DNA of 64,000 bases, taken from NCBI GenBank assembly GCA_016927935.1, contig JAFGLS010000065.1:24268-88267 (forward strand). Reading direction: 5' to 3'. The position numbers and the translations under genes were made by a program. Below are positions 51,212 to 59,667 of the stretch, piece by piece. The notes under the pieces are model-generated. The model saw only the letters and a list, made by a program, of their open reading frames with translations, was not told where the DNA came from and did no database searches. Source of the DNA: Syntrophaceae bacterium. Lineage in GTDB: Bacteria > Desulfobacterota > Syntrophia > Syntrophales > Smithellaceae. Each line of letters starts with the position of its first letter. The stretch's first letter is position 1.

Positions 51212-53125
51212 CTAATGAACCTCTAACGAAAGCTTTTTCATGATTTTTGCGGTTGGCACACCGTTATCGTCATAGGACCTTATGCGATAGTATCTTTTCA
51301 GCATTTTCTCCAAAGGAACAACCCTTCCCTTGGGATCGTTCTTGCGGCCCTCTTTGAGCAAGCGTGCCGGCAAGGTGTCGTCTTTTACTGAGATACCTTC
51401 ACGGGTGTTCATGTAACGTTCAAGTATATGGATGCGTTCGCCCGCCTTCATAAAAGACCACCTTGACATCTTCTGTCCGGTAATTGCAGACCAGAACCCG
51501 TTATAAATGCTGATATCGGCAACCTGAATCGCTATCGGATAGAGCAAACCCATTACTATCTTCAGGTAAAACAGACCGCTTAATTTTGTCGCCGGACTTT
51601 CCAACATGTAAGCAAACGTCGTGAAGGTACAGGTATGTAAAGAATTCATCGCGCAATAAAAATCCTCGAAGAATTTTACCCAGACATGTTTGCCGATTGT
51701 AGCGTACGGATCCAGAACATGGATAAAGTTTTCCTGCGCCATGACAGTTGAAGAAAGATGACATGCGCCGCGATTGGCCACCGCATAATTAAGCCCCATT
51801 GCATATGAACCGCGCGGATCATAGGCGGGCATCTCCATACCCTTAACCTGAATGGCGAAATCCTCACCGCCATACTTTTTCGATAAAGCACGCGATCCCT
51901 TGCCCAACTCCTGACCAAACCCTCTGGCGTAAGCCGTGTCTTCTATCGCTTCGGCCACACCGTTCGGCGAACCGAATTTTAAATCAGTTTTTATCAGACC
52001 CTTTTCGCCTGCTTCCATAACCCAGGCTAAAGTGCCTCCCATAGAGATTGTATCCATGCCCAATCTGCCGCATAAATCGTTCCATTCGGCAATCTTCACC
52101 GGATCAAAGATTTCCAGATTCGACCCCATGAGACCAACTGTTTCATATTCCGGCACAGACAATTCTTTTCCGTTAAATTTGCCTGCCTTGCCGCACAATA
52201 TTGTGCATGGCTTGCAGGTATGGTGCTTGGTGCTGAAATTCTCACTCATATATTCACCGCTGATTTTATAAGCATTTTCCGAAGTGCCCGAAGTAAAATT
52301 GCGTATCGGCAAAATTCCAGCGGTGTTGGTAAAAGTAACCAGATTAGGCGTGCCGAATTTCCTTAGTGCATGGGATGTTACGTCGTTGGCATTGATGTAT
52401 TTGGTGGCCCTCTTTCTAATTCTGTCAAATTTTTTCCTATTCTTAGCCACAATTTTATAGGTTCCGCCAATAGCGTAAATGGCCTTGAGATTTTTAGAAC
52501 CCATTACCGCGCCCATGCCGCCGCGTCCCAGAAAGCGTTTTTCCGAAACTATATTGGAGAAGAGCACTTTATTCTCACCTGCCGGACCGATTACTGCCGC
52601 TCCGGCATTTTTATGTTTGCCGAGCAAGTCCTGTGTTTCAAAGGCATCCTTCCCCCATAAGGCAGAAGCGTCCTTGAATTCCACGCCCGATGATGTCACA
52701 ACCAGATAAACGGGGGTTTCAGATTTTCCTTTAATCAATATACCATCCCAACCCGCGGTTTTCATGGCCATACCAAATGGTCCGCCGCAAGAGGCGTGAT
52801 CCATAATTCCGGTCAGCGGAGATTTGGTAACTGCGGAAAAGCGTCCTGAACAGGGAGCCCCTGTGCCCATAAGTACACCGGGCATAAAGGCAATGATGTT
52901 ATCCTTGCCCAGCGGATCTATCTTTGCGGGCATCCGGTCGTAGATAAGTTTCAGCCCCAGTCCCTTGCCGCCAAGATACATTTTCCTTTCTTCATCTTTA
53001 ACCTGATAGACTGTATAAGTCCTGCTGGTTAAATCAACTTCCAGAACTTTATTGCTTGGACCTTCTATCTCCGGCAGATTTTTTTCTTTCACAGTACTGA
53101 CTTCTTTTTCTTTAGTTTCGCCCAT
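51212..53125 (-). CDS. Aldehyde ferredoxin oxidoreductase (tungsten AOR family)
   Basis: A 637-residue AOR. The N-terminal pterin-binding domain reads YLGGKGLGLKLIYDRMP, PCSGRFSAVTKSPLTGIMDH and RFLGRGGMGAVMGSKNLKAI. Three of the four cysteines for the [4Fe-4S] cluster lie in CKPCTILC near residues 304-311, with a distal Cys expected further on. AORs interconvert aldehydes and carboxylic acids using a W- or Mo-bis-pterin cofactor and ferredoxin, in the cytoplasm. Next to an alcohol dehydrogenase it could form an acid-aldehyde-alcohol pathway. A 30-residue charged N-terminal extension (MGETKEKEVSTVKEKN) is unusual. RBS AAGGGG precedes the ATG; the gap from the ADH gene is 34 bp. Confidence 0.94.
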   Translation of the reverse strand: MGETKEKEVSTVKEKNLPEIEGPSNKVLEVDLTSRTYTVYQVKDEERKMYLGGKGLGLKLIYDRMPAKIDPLGKDNIIAFMPGVLMGTGAPCSGRFSAVTKSPLTGIMDHASCGGPFGMAMKTAGWDGILIKGKSETPVYLVVTSSGVEFKDASALWGKDAFETQDLLGKHKNAGAAVIGPAGENKVLFSNIVSEKRFLGRGGMGAVMGSKNLKAIYAIGGTYKIVAKNRKKFDRIRKRATKYINANDVTSHALRKFGTPNLVTFTNTAGILPIRNFTSGTSENAYKISGEYMSENFSTKHHTCKPCTILCGKAGKFNGKELSVPEYETVGLMGSNLEIFDPVKIAEWNDLCGRLGMDTISMGGTLAWVMEAGEKGLIKTDLKFGSPNGVAEAIEDTAYARGFGQELGKGSRALSKKYGGEDFAIQVKGMEMPAYDPRGSYAMGLNYAVANRGACHLSSTVMAQENFIHVLDPYATIGKHVWVKFFEDFYCAMNSLHTCTFTTFAYMLESPATKLSGLFYLKIVMGLLYPIAIQVADISIYNGFWSAITGQKMSRWSFMKAGERIHILERYMNTREGISVKDDTLPARLLKEGRKNDPKGRVVPLEKMLKRYYRIRSYDDNGVPTAKIMKKLSLEVH

Positions 53126-53159
53126 AAATTTATCCCCTTATGTAAAAATATCACACTTA

Positions 53160-54371
53160 TTAATAAGCGGCTTTTATAATACTCAACGCTTCTTCAAAAC
53201 TCACTTCCACCGGACTAAACGCTATGGCACCGTCATTTAAGGTTGCCTGGGCAATGCTCTCCAGTTTATCCTCAGTAACCCCCGCTTCTGACAGGCGCAC
53301 AGGTAACCCGGACAATTTCTTGAGTTCGCTGGTCATGTTTTTAATGGTAGAAACTGATTTGGCAGCTCTTTCTGCCGGTGGGGTCTGCACATAAACCTCA
53401 GGACCTGCCAGAGGAAGAAGAAGGCTATCAATATTTTCTTTAACCTTCGGTGATTTGCCCATATAGAATTCCAGGCCATAGGGAAGCAGAATTGAGTTTG
53501 CTATACCATGCGGCACTTGACAAACACCTCCCGTTGCATGGGCCGTGGCATGCACGATACCTACCATCGAATTGGAAAACGCCAATCCGGCCAACAGCGC
53601 CGCATTGGCCATCGCCAGGCGGACATCCTTATTACTCCCGTCCGTTACTGCGGTTACAACATTGTTGCGTATTAATTCCATTGACGCCGTGGCAAAAGCA
53701 TCACTCACCGGATTCTTCTGCGTTCCAATATAAGCCTCCACAGAATGCGTAAGTGCATCCATGGCCGTATAAGCAGTAATCTTTGGCGGCATGCTTACTG
53801 TCATTCGTGGATCTAAAACCGTAAATTTAGGCAGCATCAAATCCGAAGTAAATTGCATTTTGATGTTTTTTTCCGGATTGGCGATGACGGCTGCCATGGT
53901 GACTTCAGAACCAGTGCCCGCCGTGGTGGGAATAACAACAAAAGGCTTCATCGGCTTGTTGAGGCGATAATTGCCCATGAATTTAAGCAGGTCATCCGTA
54001 TCTTCGGTTATAACAATATTGACGCCTTTGGCGGTATCGATGGGAGAACCACCGCCGACGGCAATAATGGAATCACATTGATTGGCTCTGTATATGGCGG
54101 CGATTTGATTAACAACAACGTTGGATGAATCCTGAGGTGTCTCATCAAAGACTGCGCCAATAACAACGTCCGTACCGCCGAAGCTATCCACTACAATCTT
54201 AACCAGACCGGCCTGAGATACACCTTTGTCTGTAATTATAATAGGTCTTTTGGCGCCCAAGCGGCCAAGCTCAAAAGGTATGGCCTCCAATGCCTTGTAT
54301 CCGGAAATAATCTTGACCGAATTAAAAAATTCATAATATTCAGGTATTACAACATTTTTTTTGAACAGCAT
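53160..54371 (-). CDS. Iron-containing alcohol dehydrogenase
   Basis: About 403 residues, family III (Fe-ADH). The NAD(P)-binding motif is GGGSPIDTAKG, with TTAGTGSEVTMAAVI following. The metal-binding helices include MDALTHSVEAYIG and VHATAHATGGVCQVPHGIAN, with the conserved histidines. I start it at the ATG at 54371, where GGAGGGAG lies six bases upstream and the protein opens MLFKKNVVIPEYYEFFNSVK; the track start at 54416 overlaps the preceding gene. It would reduce an aldehyde, plausibly one made or used by the AOR downstream, with NAD(P)H. It is the middle gene of a three-gene operon. Confidence 0.94.
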   Translation of the reverse strand: MLFKKNVVIPEYYEFFNSVKIISGYKALEAIPFELGRLGAKRPIIITDKGVSQAGLVKIVVDSFGGTDVVIGAVFDETPQDSSNVVVNQIAAIYRANQCDSIIAVGGGSPIDTAKGVNIVITEDTDDLLKFMGNYRLNKPMKPFVVIPTTAGTGSEVTMAAVIANPEKNIKMQFTSDLMLPKFTVLDPRMTVSMPPKITAYTAMDALTHSVEAYIGTQKNPVSDAFATASMELIRNNVVTAVTDGSNKDVRLAMANAALLAGLAFSNSMVGIVHATAHATGGVCQVPHGIANSILLPYGLEFYMGKSPKVKENIDSLLLPLAGPEVYVQTPPAERAAKSVSTIKNMTSELKKLSGLPVRLSEAGVTEDKLESIAQATLNDGAIAFSPVEVSFEEALSIIKAAY

Positions 54372-54399
54372 AACCGTCTCCCTCCTGTTTATCGCGATA

Positions 54400-54933
54400 T
54401 TATTTGATTGCGCCATAGCCTATATTAAAATAGGTAATGGCACGATTGATTAGTTTCTTGAAAGTCAGCTTAGGCACTTCTTTTATGTAAAAACGGGATA
54501 TGAAATTAAACAGCAACAGAGTCTGCGTTATATTCAAAACCCTGACGATAGACATCATATGACCAAGACTGCCTTTGACAAACTGCCGGTTATGATAGGT
54601 CGCGTTGGGTGTGCTGATGCGGCCGGTCATAGCCAAATAAGCAAACTCAATATTCTTGAACCACATCTCTACATCGGCATAAAAGACCTCTTTTTCGCCA
54701 AGATATTGAAATGAACCGGCCTTCTTCAGCATGAACATACTCGGACCACCGACCACTGCCATGCGGAAAGAAAAGGTCTCCGGCCAACTGTCCACTTCTT
54801 TTTTCACATCGGGATCTATCCGGTAAGCAGTCTGCATGCCCATTCCCGTAAAGAAAAGAAAAACCCGCGTAACAAGCGTCTCAAACCATTTCTTCTTGGG
54901 AACAATTTCTTTGTATTCTGATACTGCTTTCAT
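54400..54933 (-). CDS. Unknown protein, first gene of the ADH-AOR operon
   Basis: I do not recognise this family. It is 177 residues long with no signal peptide and no clear membrane segment apart from a moderately hydrophobic stretch, TRVFLFFTGMGMQTAYRI. The sequence contains WPETFSFRMAVVGGPSMFML and ADVEMWFKNIEFAYLAMTGR, a mixed alpha/beta pattern somewhat like SCP2-type lipid-binding domains ('FKN.E.A......G'), but I would not assign it. It ends 28 bp before the Fe-ADH start and is almost certainly cotranscribed with Fe-ADH and AOR. A 7-3-7 palindrome lies 27 bp upstream of its ATG, which has GGAGGG very close before it. Confidence 0.7.
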   Translation of the reverse strand: MKAVSEYKEIVPKKKWFETLVTRVFLFFTGMGMQTAYRIDPDVKKEVDSWPETFSFRMAVVGGPSMFMLKKAGSFQYLGEKEVFYADVEMWFKNIEFAYLAMTGRISTPNATYHNRQFVKGSLGHMMSIVRVLNITQTLLLFNFISRFYIKEVPKLTFKKLINRAITYFNIGYGAIK

Positions 54934-54960
54934 AACCCTCCTTTTTAAAGACTATATAAT

Positions 54961-54977
54961 TATGTTTAACAAACATA
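54961..54977. promoter_or_regulatory. Perfect palindrome upstream of the ADH-AOR operon
   Basis: TATGTTT-AAC-AAACATA is a perfect 7-3-7 inverted repeat, 27 bp before the first start codon of the operon. The size and position fit an operator for a TetR- or GntR-like regulator. No regulator gene is adjacent and the promoter itself is unclear. The rest of the gap up to 55138 is AT-rich with nothing recognisable. Confidence 0.45.
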
Positions 54978-55140
54978 TTTTGATCGTTAGTTTTTTAGCA
55001 CAATTAAAACCCTTAAACAAGTTCATTCTTTTAAAATATTATAAAAAATTTAAAATTTGATGCATTTTTGTTCCTACCCACAAAAATCTTTGAAAAATTA
55101 CGCTTGAGACATTAAATTTACCTCAGGTCTCTCGCACATT

Positions 55141-55182
55141 GACAATAATTGTCTTGACAATGTCAACGATTTTTGTTTTATT
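55141..55182 (+). promoter_or_regulatory. Two adjoining palindromes overlapping a promoter
   Basis: GACAATAATTGTC (55141-55153) and TTGACAATGTCAA (55154-55166) are perfect palindromes placed end to end. The second contains a consensus -35 TTGACA with TTTATT 17 bp downstream as a -10. Transcription would start about 45 bp before the TPR gene. The arrangement suggests cooperative repressor binding. Confidence 0.5.
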
Positions 55183-55231
55183 TCAACGACTTTTTATGAA
55201 TATCAATAAATTCCTTAGGAAGGTAATAATT

Positions 55232-56599
55232 ATGAAAAAATTATTATTAACTTCATTACTGGTATTTTTATTTTACACACCTTCATCATTTGCTGAAATA
55301 GTGCCGGATATTCCCGCAGGAACTGCGGAAGATTACTACAATCGGGGGAACCGATATAGGGAACAGGGTAATCTTGACCAAGCAATTTATGACTATACCA
55401 AAGCCATCAAAGTATACTCCAAACATGCGAAAGCCTACTATAACCGTGGGAATATATATGTAAAACAAGGTAAACTTTCTCAAGCCATAGACGATTACAA
55501 CAAAGCGGTGGAAATAAATCCCCAATACACAGAAGCCTATTACAATAGGGGAAATACCTATGAAAAACAGGGCAATCTTCCTCAAGCCATAGCCAGTTAC
55601 ACAAAAGCCCTGGAAGCCAATCCCAAATACGCGGCGGCTTACTGCAACCGCGGAAATGCCTATCAAGCACAGGGAGATTTTCAAAAAGCAATTGATGATT
55701 ACAACAAAGCCATAGAAATTAATCCTCAATTTGCCGGGGTTTATTCCAACAGAGGAAATGTTTATCACGCTCAGGGCAACATTGACAAAGCCATTGCCGA
55801 TTACAACAAAGCCATAGAATTAAATCCCCATTTCGCCGGATTTTATGCCAACCGAGGCAATATATATCAAAATCAGGGAAATCTTAAGCAGGCTATAACC
55901 GATTACAATAGTGCAATAGAAAAAAACCCTGATGATAATTCATCTTTTTATAACAGAGGACTGGCCTATTACGGTTTAGAAGAATACGGAAAATCACTTG
56001 CTGATTACTCAACAGCCTTAAACCAAAACCCCGATAAGTCAGCCTACGATGATTTTGTTAAATATTTTCCCGAAAAGAGAACCTCCGATGAAAAAAATAT
56101 AAGGGGTGAAATTGTGCAAATGTTTGAAGATAAATTAAATCTAACTCAGAAAGTAGCCGTACCAGTTGCCGCTGCACCGGCTGACGTTATCCCACCGGTC
56201 GCAACTGCCCCTGCTGAGACACTCCCACCAGCTGCCCCTGAATCTATTGCCGCCAGTTCGAGTCTCTCTTCTGAAGAAGACATAAAAATTTCAGTTAACA
56301 AATGGTTAAACAGCTGGAAAGCAGGCGATATGGAAACTTACCGCAGCTGCTATGATGAAAATTTTGAATCAAAAAATATGAAACTGGATGAATGGATTGC
56401 TTATAAAACTAATGTGCGTGATAAGAGTAAAAACATTAATATCAGCATCAGTAACTTAAAAATATCAGTGGATGGGGATAATGCCAGTGCAGTATTTACT
56501 CAAAAATACCGATCTTCTATTTTCAAAGACAAAGGTAAGAAAACACTGGTGTTGAAAAAAATCGGCAATGAATGGAAGATATACAGAGAAATTATGTAA
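55232..56599 (+). CDS. Secreted TPR protein with NTF2-like C-terminal domain
   Basis: 455 residues. I start it at ATG 55232 (RBS AGGAAGG), which gives a clean signal peptide, MKKLLLTSLLVFLFYTPSSF-A; the track's upstream start would bury it. Seven or eight TPR units follow (DYYNRGNRYREQGNLDQAIY and repeats to about residue 270), then a Pro/Ala linker (VAVPVAAAPADVIPPVATAP) and a C-terminal NTF2-like domain from about 352. That domain matches the C-terminus of the L,D-transpeptidase at 45.1 kb closely (SWKAGDMETYRSCYDENFES versus SWKSGDVQTYRDCYASDFRS, and identical KKTLVLKKI). It is probably a periplasmic scaffold; the shared domain may bind a common partner or cell-wall ligand. Confidence 0.85.
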   Translation: MKKLLLTSLLVFLFYTPSSFAEIVPDIPAGTAEDYYNRGNRYREQGNLDQAIYDYTKAIKVYSKHAKAYYNRGNIYVKQGKLSQAIDDYNKAVEINPQYTEAYYNRGNTYEKQGNLPQAIASYTKALEANPKYAAAYCNRGNAYQAQGDFQKAIDDYNKAIEINPQFAGVYSNRGNVYHAQGNIDKAIADYNKAIELNPHFAGFYANRGNIYQNQGNLKQAITDYNSAIEKNPDDNSSFYNRGLAYYGLEEYGKSLADYSTALNQNPDKSAYDDFVKYFPEKRTSDEKNIRGEIVQMFEDKLNLTQKVAVPVAAAPADVIPPVATAPAETLPPAAPESIAASSSLSSEEDIKISVNKWLNSWKAGDMETYRSCYDENFESKNMKLDEWIAYKTNVRDKSKNINISISNLKISVDGDNASAVFTQKYRSSIFKDKGKKTLVLKKIGNEWKIYREIM

Positions 56600-56631
56600 A
56601 ACGGCATCAAGCTACACATAAACTTTTTTTG

Positions 56632-56668
56632 AATGGCAATTGTTTTGGGAAGCGATTGCCATTTTCTT
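56632..56668 (+). terminator. Rho-independent terminator of the TPR gene
   Basis: AATGGCAAT pairs perfectly with ATTGCCATT and is followed by TTCTTT. It lies 33 bp after the TPR stop codon. It falls inside the track's N-terminal extension of the next ORF, which argues for the shorter start at 56685. Confidence 0.7.
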
Positions 56669-56684
56669 TAAGACGTCAAATATA

Positions 56685-57305
56685 ATGGAAATTAAATTTA
56701 ACAAAGAGAAAATAGACATGGTAAAGGGGTTCCTGGATGAGGATGAAGCGAATTGTCTCTATAGTCTGGCTTTAGATGCCGGCAAACGTGGCCCATGTCT
56801 GGAAATCGGTAGTTACTGCGGCAAATCATCCGTTTACCTGGGAATGGCCTGCAAGGAAAATTCTACGGTTCTTTTTTCCATTGACCATCATGGCGGCTCG
56901 GAAGAACAACAGCCGGGAGAAGAATATTTTGATCCCGACCTGTTGGATAAAGAAACGGGGAAAATAGACACCTTACGACATTTTCGTAAAACAATTTTTG
57001 ATTTTGGCTTGGAAGATGTAGTAATTCCAGTAATCGGACGTTCGGCAACAATAGGTAGTGCTTGGAAAACTCCTGTGAGCCTGATTTTCATTGACGGCAG
57101 TCACGCTTATGAATCAGTTTTAAGTGATTATGAAATCTGGGCAAAAAATCTGATTCCGGGTGGTTATCTGTTATTTCACGATATCTTTTCAGACCCGGCG
57201 AAAGGTGGACAGGCACCCTATCTGGTTTATCAAAAAGCTGTCGCTTCGGGATTGTATAAAGAAATGCCCATGTGCAAATCACTGGGAATATTAATCGGCA
57301 AATGA
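56685..57305 (+). CDS. Class I SAM-dependent methyltransferase (Methyltransf_24-like)
   Basis: About 206 residues. Motif I reads CLEIGSYCGKSSVYLGMACK; later motifs are VSLIFIDGSHAYESVLSDYEIWAKNLIPGGYLLFHDIF, the 'IDG.H.Y..V..D...W...L..GG....HD' pattern of the Methyltransf_24/CmcI-like group. Members methylate small molecules or sugars. I start it at ATG 56685 because the track's TTG start would translate the terminator hairpin. There is no strong Shine-Dalgarno. It is convergent with the radical SAM gene, with only eight bases between the two stop codons. The substrate is unknown. Confidence 0.8.
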   Translation: MEIKFNKEKIDMVKGFLDEDEANCLYSLALDAGKRGPCLEIGSYCGKSSVYLGMACKENSTVLFSIDHHGGSEEQQPGEEYFDPDLLDKETGKIDTLRHFRKTIFDFGLEDVVIPVIGRSATIGSAWKTPVSLIFIDGSHAYESVLSDYEIWAKNLIPGGYLLFHDIFSDPAKGGQAPYLVYQKAVASGLYKEMPMCKSLGILIGK

Positions 57306-57313
57306 TAATATCA

Positions 57314-58888
57314 TTATACCGACCATGACCACGTGCAACCCTTATCCGAAATATCCGCCCTTATATAACCTCGTCCGGCAAAATCACTGATAGTATCGTC
57401 AACCACTTTGGTATCTGCTTTCGTACTTTCCTTTACTCTCCGGCAGAGTTCCTGCAAAGCCCTATTTTTAGAACCTTCAAACAATGCGGGCTCAATAAAA
57501 CCGCTGTTTTCGATTATATCTCCTTTCAAAATTTTATAGGTTAGTTCCATGCGCCAGCGGCCTTCCACAAACATATTATCCTCAATAGTATTTGTGCCTT
57601 CGTAATAACCCTTCAACAGTTTGCGCGTTTCATCTTTCATTTCGTCATCATAACGGGCAACAAAATCCCGCATATCCTGCGGTACTAAAGATGACGTCTT
57701 TATAATAGGATCATTGGCGTCGTATTTTGCCCAATCATCAGTTAAAATCTCCAGATCATAATCCTGAACTTTTTCCCTGACCGTTGTGCCGGGAAATGGC
57801 GCCAATATATGGTAGCCATAAATGGCTTTCGTACTTTTGGCAAACTTTTCTGTTTCCATTAAAGTATCTTTCGTTTCCCCCGGCAAACCTACAATAAAGG
57901 ATGTATGGGCCATCATTCCTGCCTTCTGGCACATTTTAACCGCTGTATATACTTGTTCCAGTTTTATACCTTTTTTTATTTGTTTGAGTATTTCAGGATT
58001 GCCTGTTTCCACACCGAAACTGACAGCATCACAACCGGCCTCGGCCATTCTATCAAAGACTTCTTGACTGGCGGTATCCGCGCGAGCGAAGGCGCTCCAC
58101 TTGAATTTCAAGGAGCGTTCTTTTATCCCCGCACATATCTCTTTTACCCGTTCTTTATCAAAAGTAAAAAGGTCGTCGGCGACATTAATTCGATCAAAGC
58201 CATAACCAATTATTTCTTCAATTTCGTCCAAAACCAGATTTGATTTTCTTTTACGAATTTTGGCACCAACCATCCTGCGCCCCACGCAAAAAATACAGGA
58301 ATGTGGACACCCCCGGCTGGTAATCATGCTGACCGGATAACCCAACGCCTGGTAACGGGAAAGGGGTAATAAACGACGTGCCGGCAGGGGAATACTATCA
58401 ATATCCGCAATAAAATCCCTTTTACCCGTCAAAACGATTTCATCATCATTCCGGTATGCGATTCCACGTATATCGCGCCATTTATTTTTATGGCGGATTA
58501 CCGGAGTAAGCTCAGCTATGGTAACCTCGCCTTCTCCTATGACAATTAAATCTATTTCCGGATATTGTCTCAAAGCATCACTGGCAGTAAAGGATACATG
58601 CGGTCCACCCATCATCGTGATTATTTCCGGATTGCAATCTTTAACATCACGAATGATCCTCTGCCCTTCATAAAAATTCATCGTTACCGAAGTGGCACCA
58701 ACGGCATCAGGCTGAAAATTTTCCAATTTTCTTTTCAGATCTTCCTTGGTGTAGTTAGAAACAATATAATCAAAAATTTTTACTTCGGCACCCGCGGCTT
58801 CAAATGCCGCGGCTACATAAGCTACACCAAGCGGAGGAGCTGGAATTTCCTCCAATGGATAAGGCGTGGCAATAATGGCAACTCGCAC
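57314..58888 (-). CDS. B12-binding radical SAM protein
   Basis: About 524 residues. An N-terminal cobalamin-binding-like Rossmann domain (VAIIATPYPLEEIPAPPLGV, MMGGPHVSFTASDAL, LIVIGEGEVTI) precedes the radical SAM barrel, with MITSRGCPHSCIFCVGRR (CxxxCxxC) near residue 195 and FGVETGNPEILKQIKKGI plus VGLPGETKDTLMETE. The C-terminal 100 residues (TYKILKGDIIENSGFIEPAL) are outside the common core. I start it at the GTG at 58888, with AGGAGA six bases upstream and the previous stop two bases away. It is the last gene of a six-gene cluster with acyl-, glycosyl- and methyltransferases, so it may carry out a radical methylation or rearrangement on that cluster's product. Confidence 0.9.
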   Translation of the reverse strand: MRVAIIATPYPLEEIPAPPLGVAYVAAAFEAAGAEVKIFDYIVSNYTKEDLKRKLENFQPDAVGATSVTMNFYEGQRIIRDVKDCNPEIITMMGGPHVSFTASDALRQYPEIDLIVIGEGEVTIAELTPVIRHKNKWRDIRGIAYRNDDEIVLTGKRDFIADIDSIPLPARRLLPLSRYQALGYPVSMITSRGCPHSCIFCVGRRMVGAKIRKRKSNLVLDEIEEIIGYGFDRINVADDLFTFDKERVKEICAGIKERSLKFKWSAFARADTASQEVFDRMAEAGCDAVSFGVETGNPEILKQIKKGIKLEQVYTAVKMCQKAGMMAHTSFIVGLPGETKDTLMETEKFAKSTKAIYGYHILAPFPGTTVREKVQDYDLEILTDDWAKYDANDPIIKTSSLVPQDMRDFVARYDDEMKDETRKLLKGYYEGTNTIEDNMFVEGRWRMELTYKILKGDIIENSGFIEPALFEGSKNRALQELCRRVKESTKADTKVVDDTISDFAGRGYIRADISDKGCTWSWSV

Positions 58889-58890
58889 TT

Positions 58891-59616
58891 TTAATCTCCT
58901 AAACGAGGGAAAAGCAGTGATCTGAACCAACCAGATAGAGTGTTTCCCTTCATTATTGCGCGGTCAATAATCTCAAAATCTTTGGCCAATTTGGCGGGAC
59001 TTGCCAGCCATTGCGTTCTTGTTTTTAGAGGCTTACCCTGCTCAAGATACTTTATTACTGTTGCCGGATTACCGGCAGCAATGGCATTGGGGGGAATATC
59101 CTTCACAACGATTGAACCCGCTCCTATAACGGCATTATCGCCAATAGTTACCCCCTTGCCTACAATAGCGCTGTCGCCGATCCATACGTTGCTGCCAATC
59201 GTAACCGCCTGTGTGTTACCCACCGGCAGACTGCGATCGTACAAATCATGCCAATCGGCATCGGTAATGCTGACTCCCTGCGCCAACATGCAGCCATCTC
59301 CCAAGGTTACCGCTGTCGCCGATGCGATTCTCGCACCCGGACAAATTAAGCAGCACCGCCCGATTTTAATATTTCCTGAAGCGGTCCACATTGACCAAAC
59401 GGTAAATCTTACCTTTTTATCGGGAGCGGCAATAATCGTTGAATTATCTCCCAAGAAAACCGGACCGCCGAATATTTCCACATGCCATGGTTTCATAAAA
59501 ACCAATCCACGGCCAAAATATTCACATTGAGGCGCTAAAAAATGTTGCGCATACCACTTTTGAAATTTAAAGTTGTAAAAGCGCTTAATGTAATATGGAC
59601 GATGATCCTTTCTCAC
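58891..59616 (-). CDS. Left-handed beta-helix acyltransferase (WbbJ/LacA-like)
   Basis: A 241-residue hexapeptide-repeat enzyme. The repeats are visible as SNVWIGDSAIVGKGVTIGDN and AVIGAGSIVVKDIPPNAIAA, and the loop with the catalytic His reads ITDADWHDLYDR. The closing GNPATVIKYL is the family's common C-terminal mark. These trimeric enzymes acetylate or otherwise acylate sugar hydroxyl or amino groups with acyl-CoA. The extra 35 N-terminal residues (YYIKRFYNFKFQKWYAQHFL) are aromatic-rich, seen in wall- and lipid-linked subtypes. The start is a GTG, and its stop lies two bases before the radical SAM start, so the pair is tightly coupled. Confidence 0.88.
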   Translation of the reverse strand: MRKDHRPYYIKRFYNFKFQKWYAQHFLAPQCEYFGRGLVFMKPWHVEIFGGPVFLGDNSTIIAAPDKKVRFTVWSMWTASGNIKIGRCCLICPGARIASATAVTLGDGCMLAQGVSITDADWHDLYDRSLPVGNTQAVTIGSNVWIGDSAIVGKGVTIGDNAVIGAGSIVVKDIPPNAIAAGNPATVIKYLEQGKPLKTRTQWLASPAKLAKDFEIIDRAIMKGNTLSGWFRSLLFPRLGD

Positions 59617-59667
59617 TGTTTTGCCTTTTTTTAATGCATTCTGTAAAAGCCAAAGAAACTTCTTTCA

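Noticed and set aside
55300-56050. Regularly spaced DNA repeats considered as a CRISPR-like array
   Set aside because: They are about 102 bp apart, match the 34-residue TPR period and are in frame throughout the TPR gene. No CRISPR array was seen anywhere in the window.
56640-56684. N-terminal extension of the methyltransferase from a TTG at 56640
   Set aside because: The extension covers a terminator hairpin (56632-56668) and shows no family similarity.
57301-57315. AATGATA-A-TATCATT palindrome between convergent stop codons
   Set aside because: It is short, AT-only in effect and formed by the two stop codons themselves, with no T-run. Probably chance.
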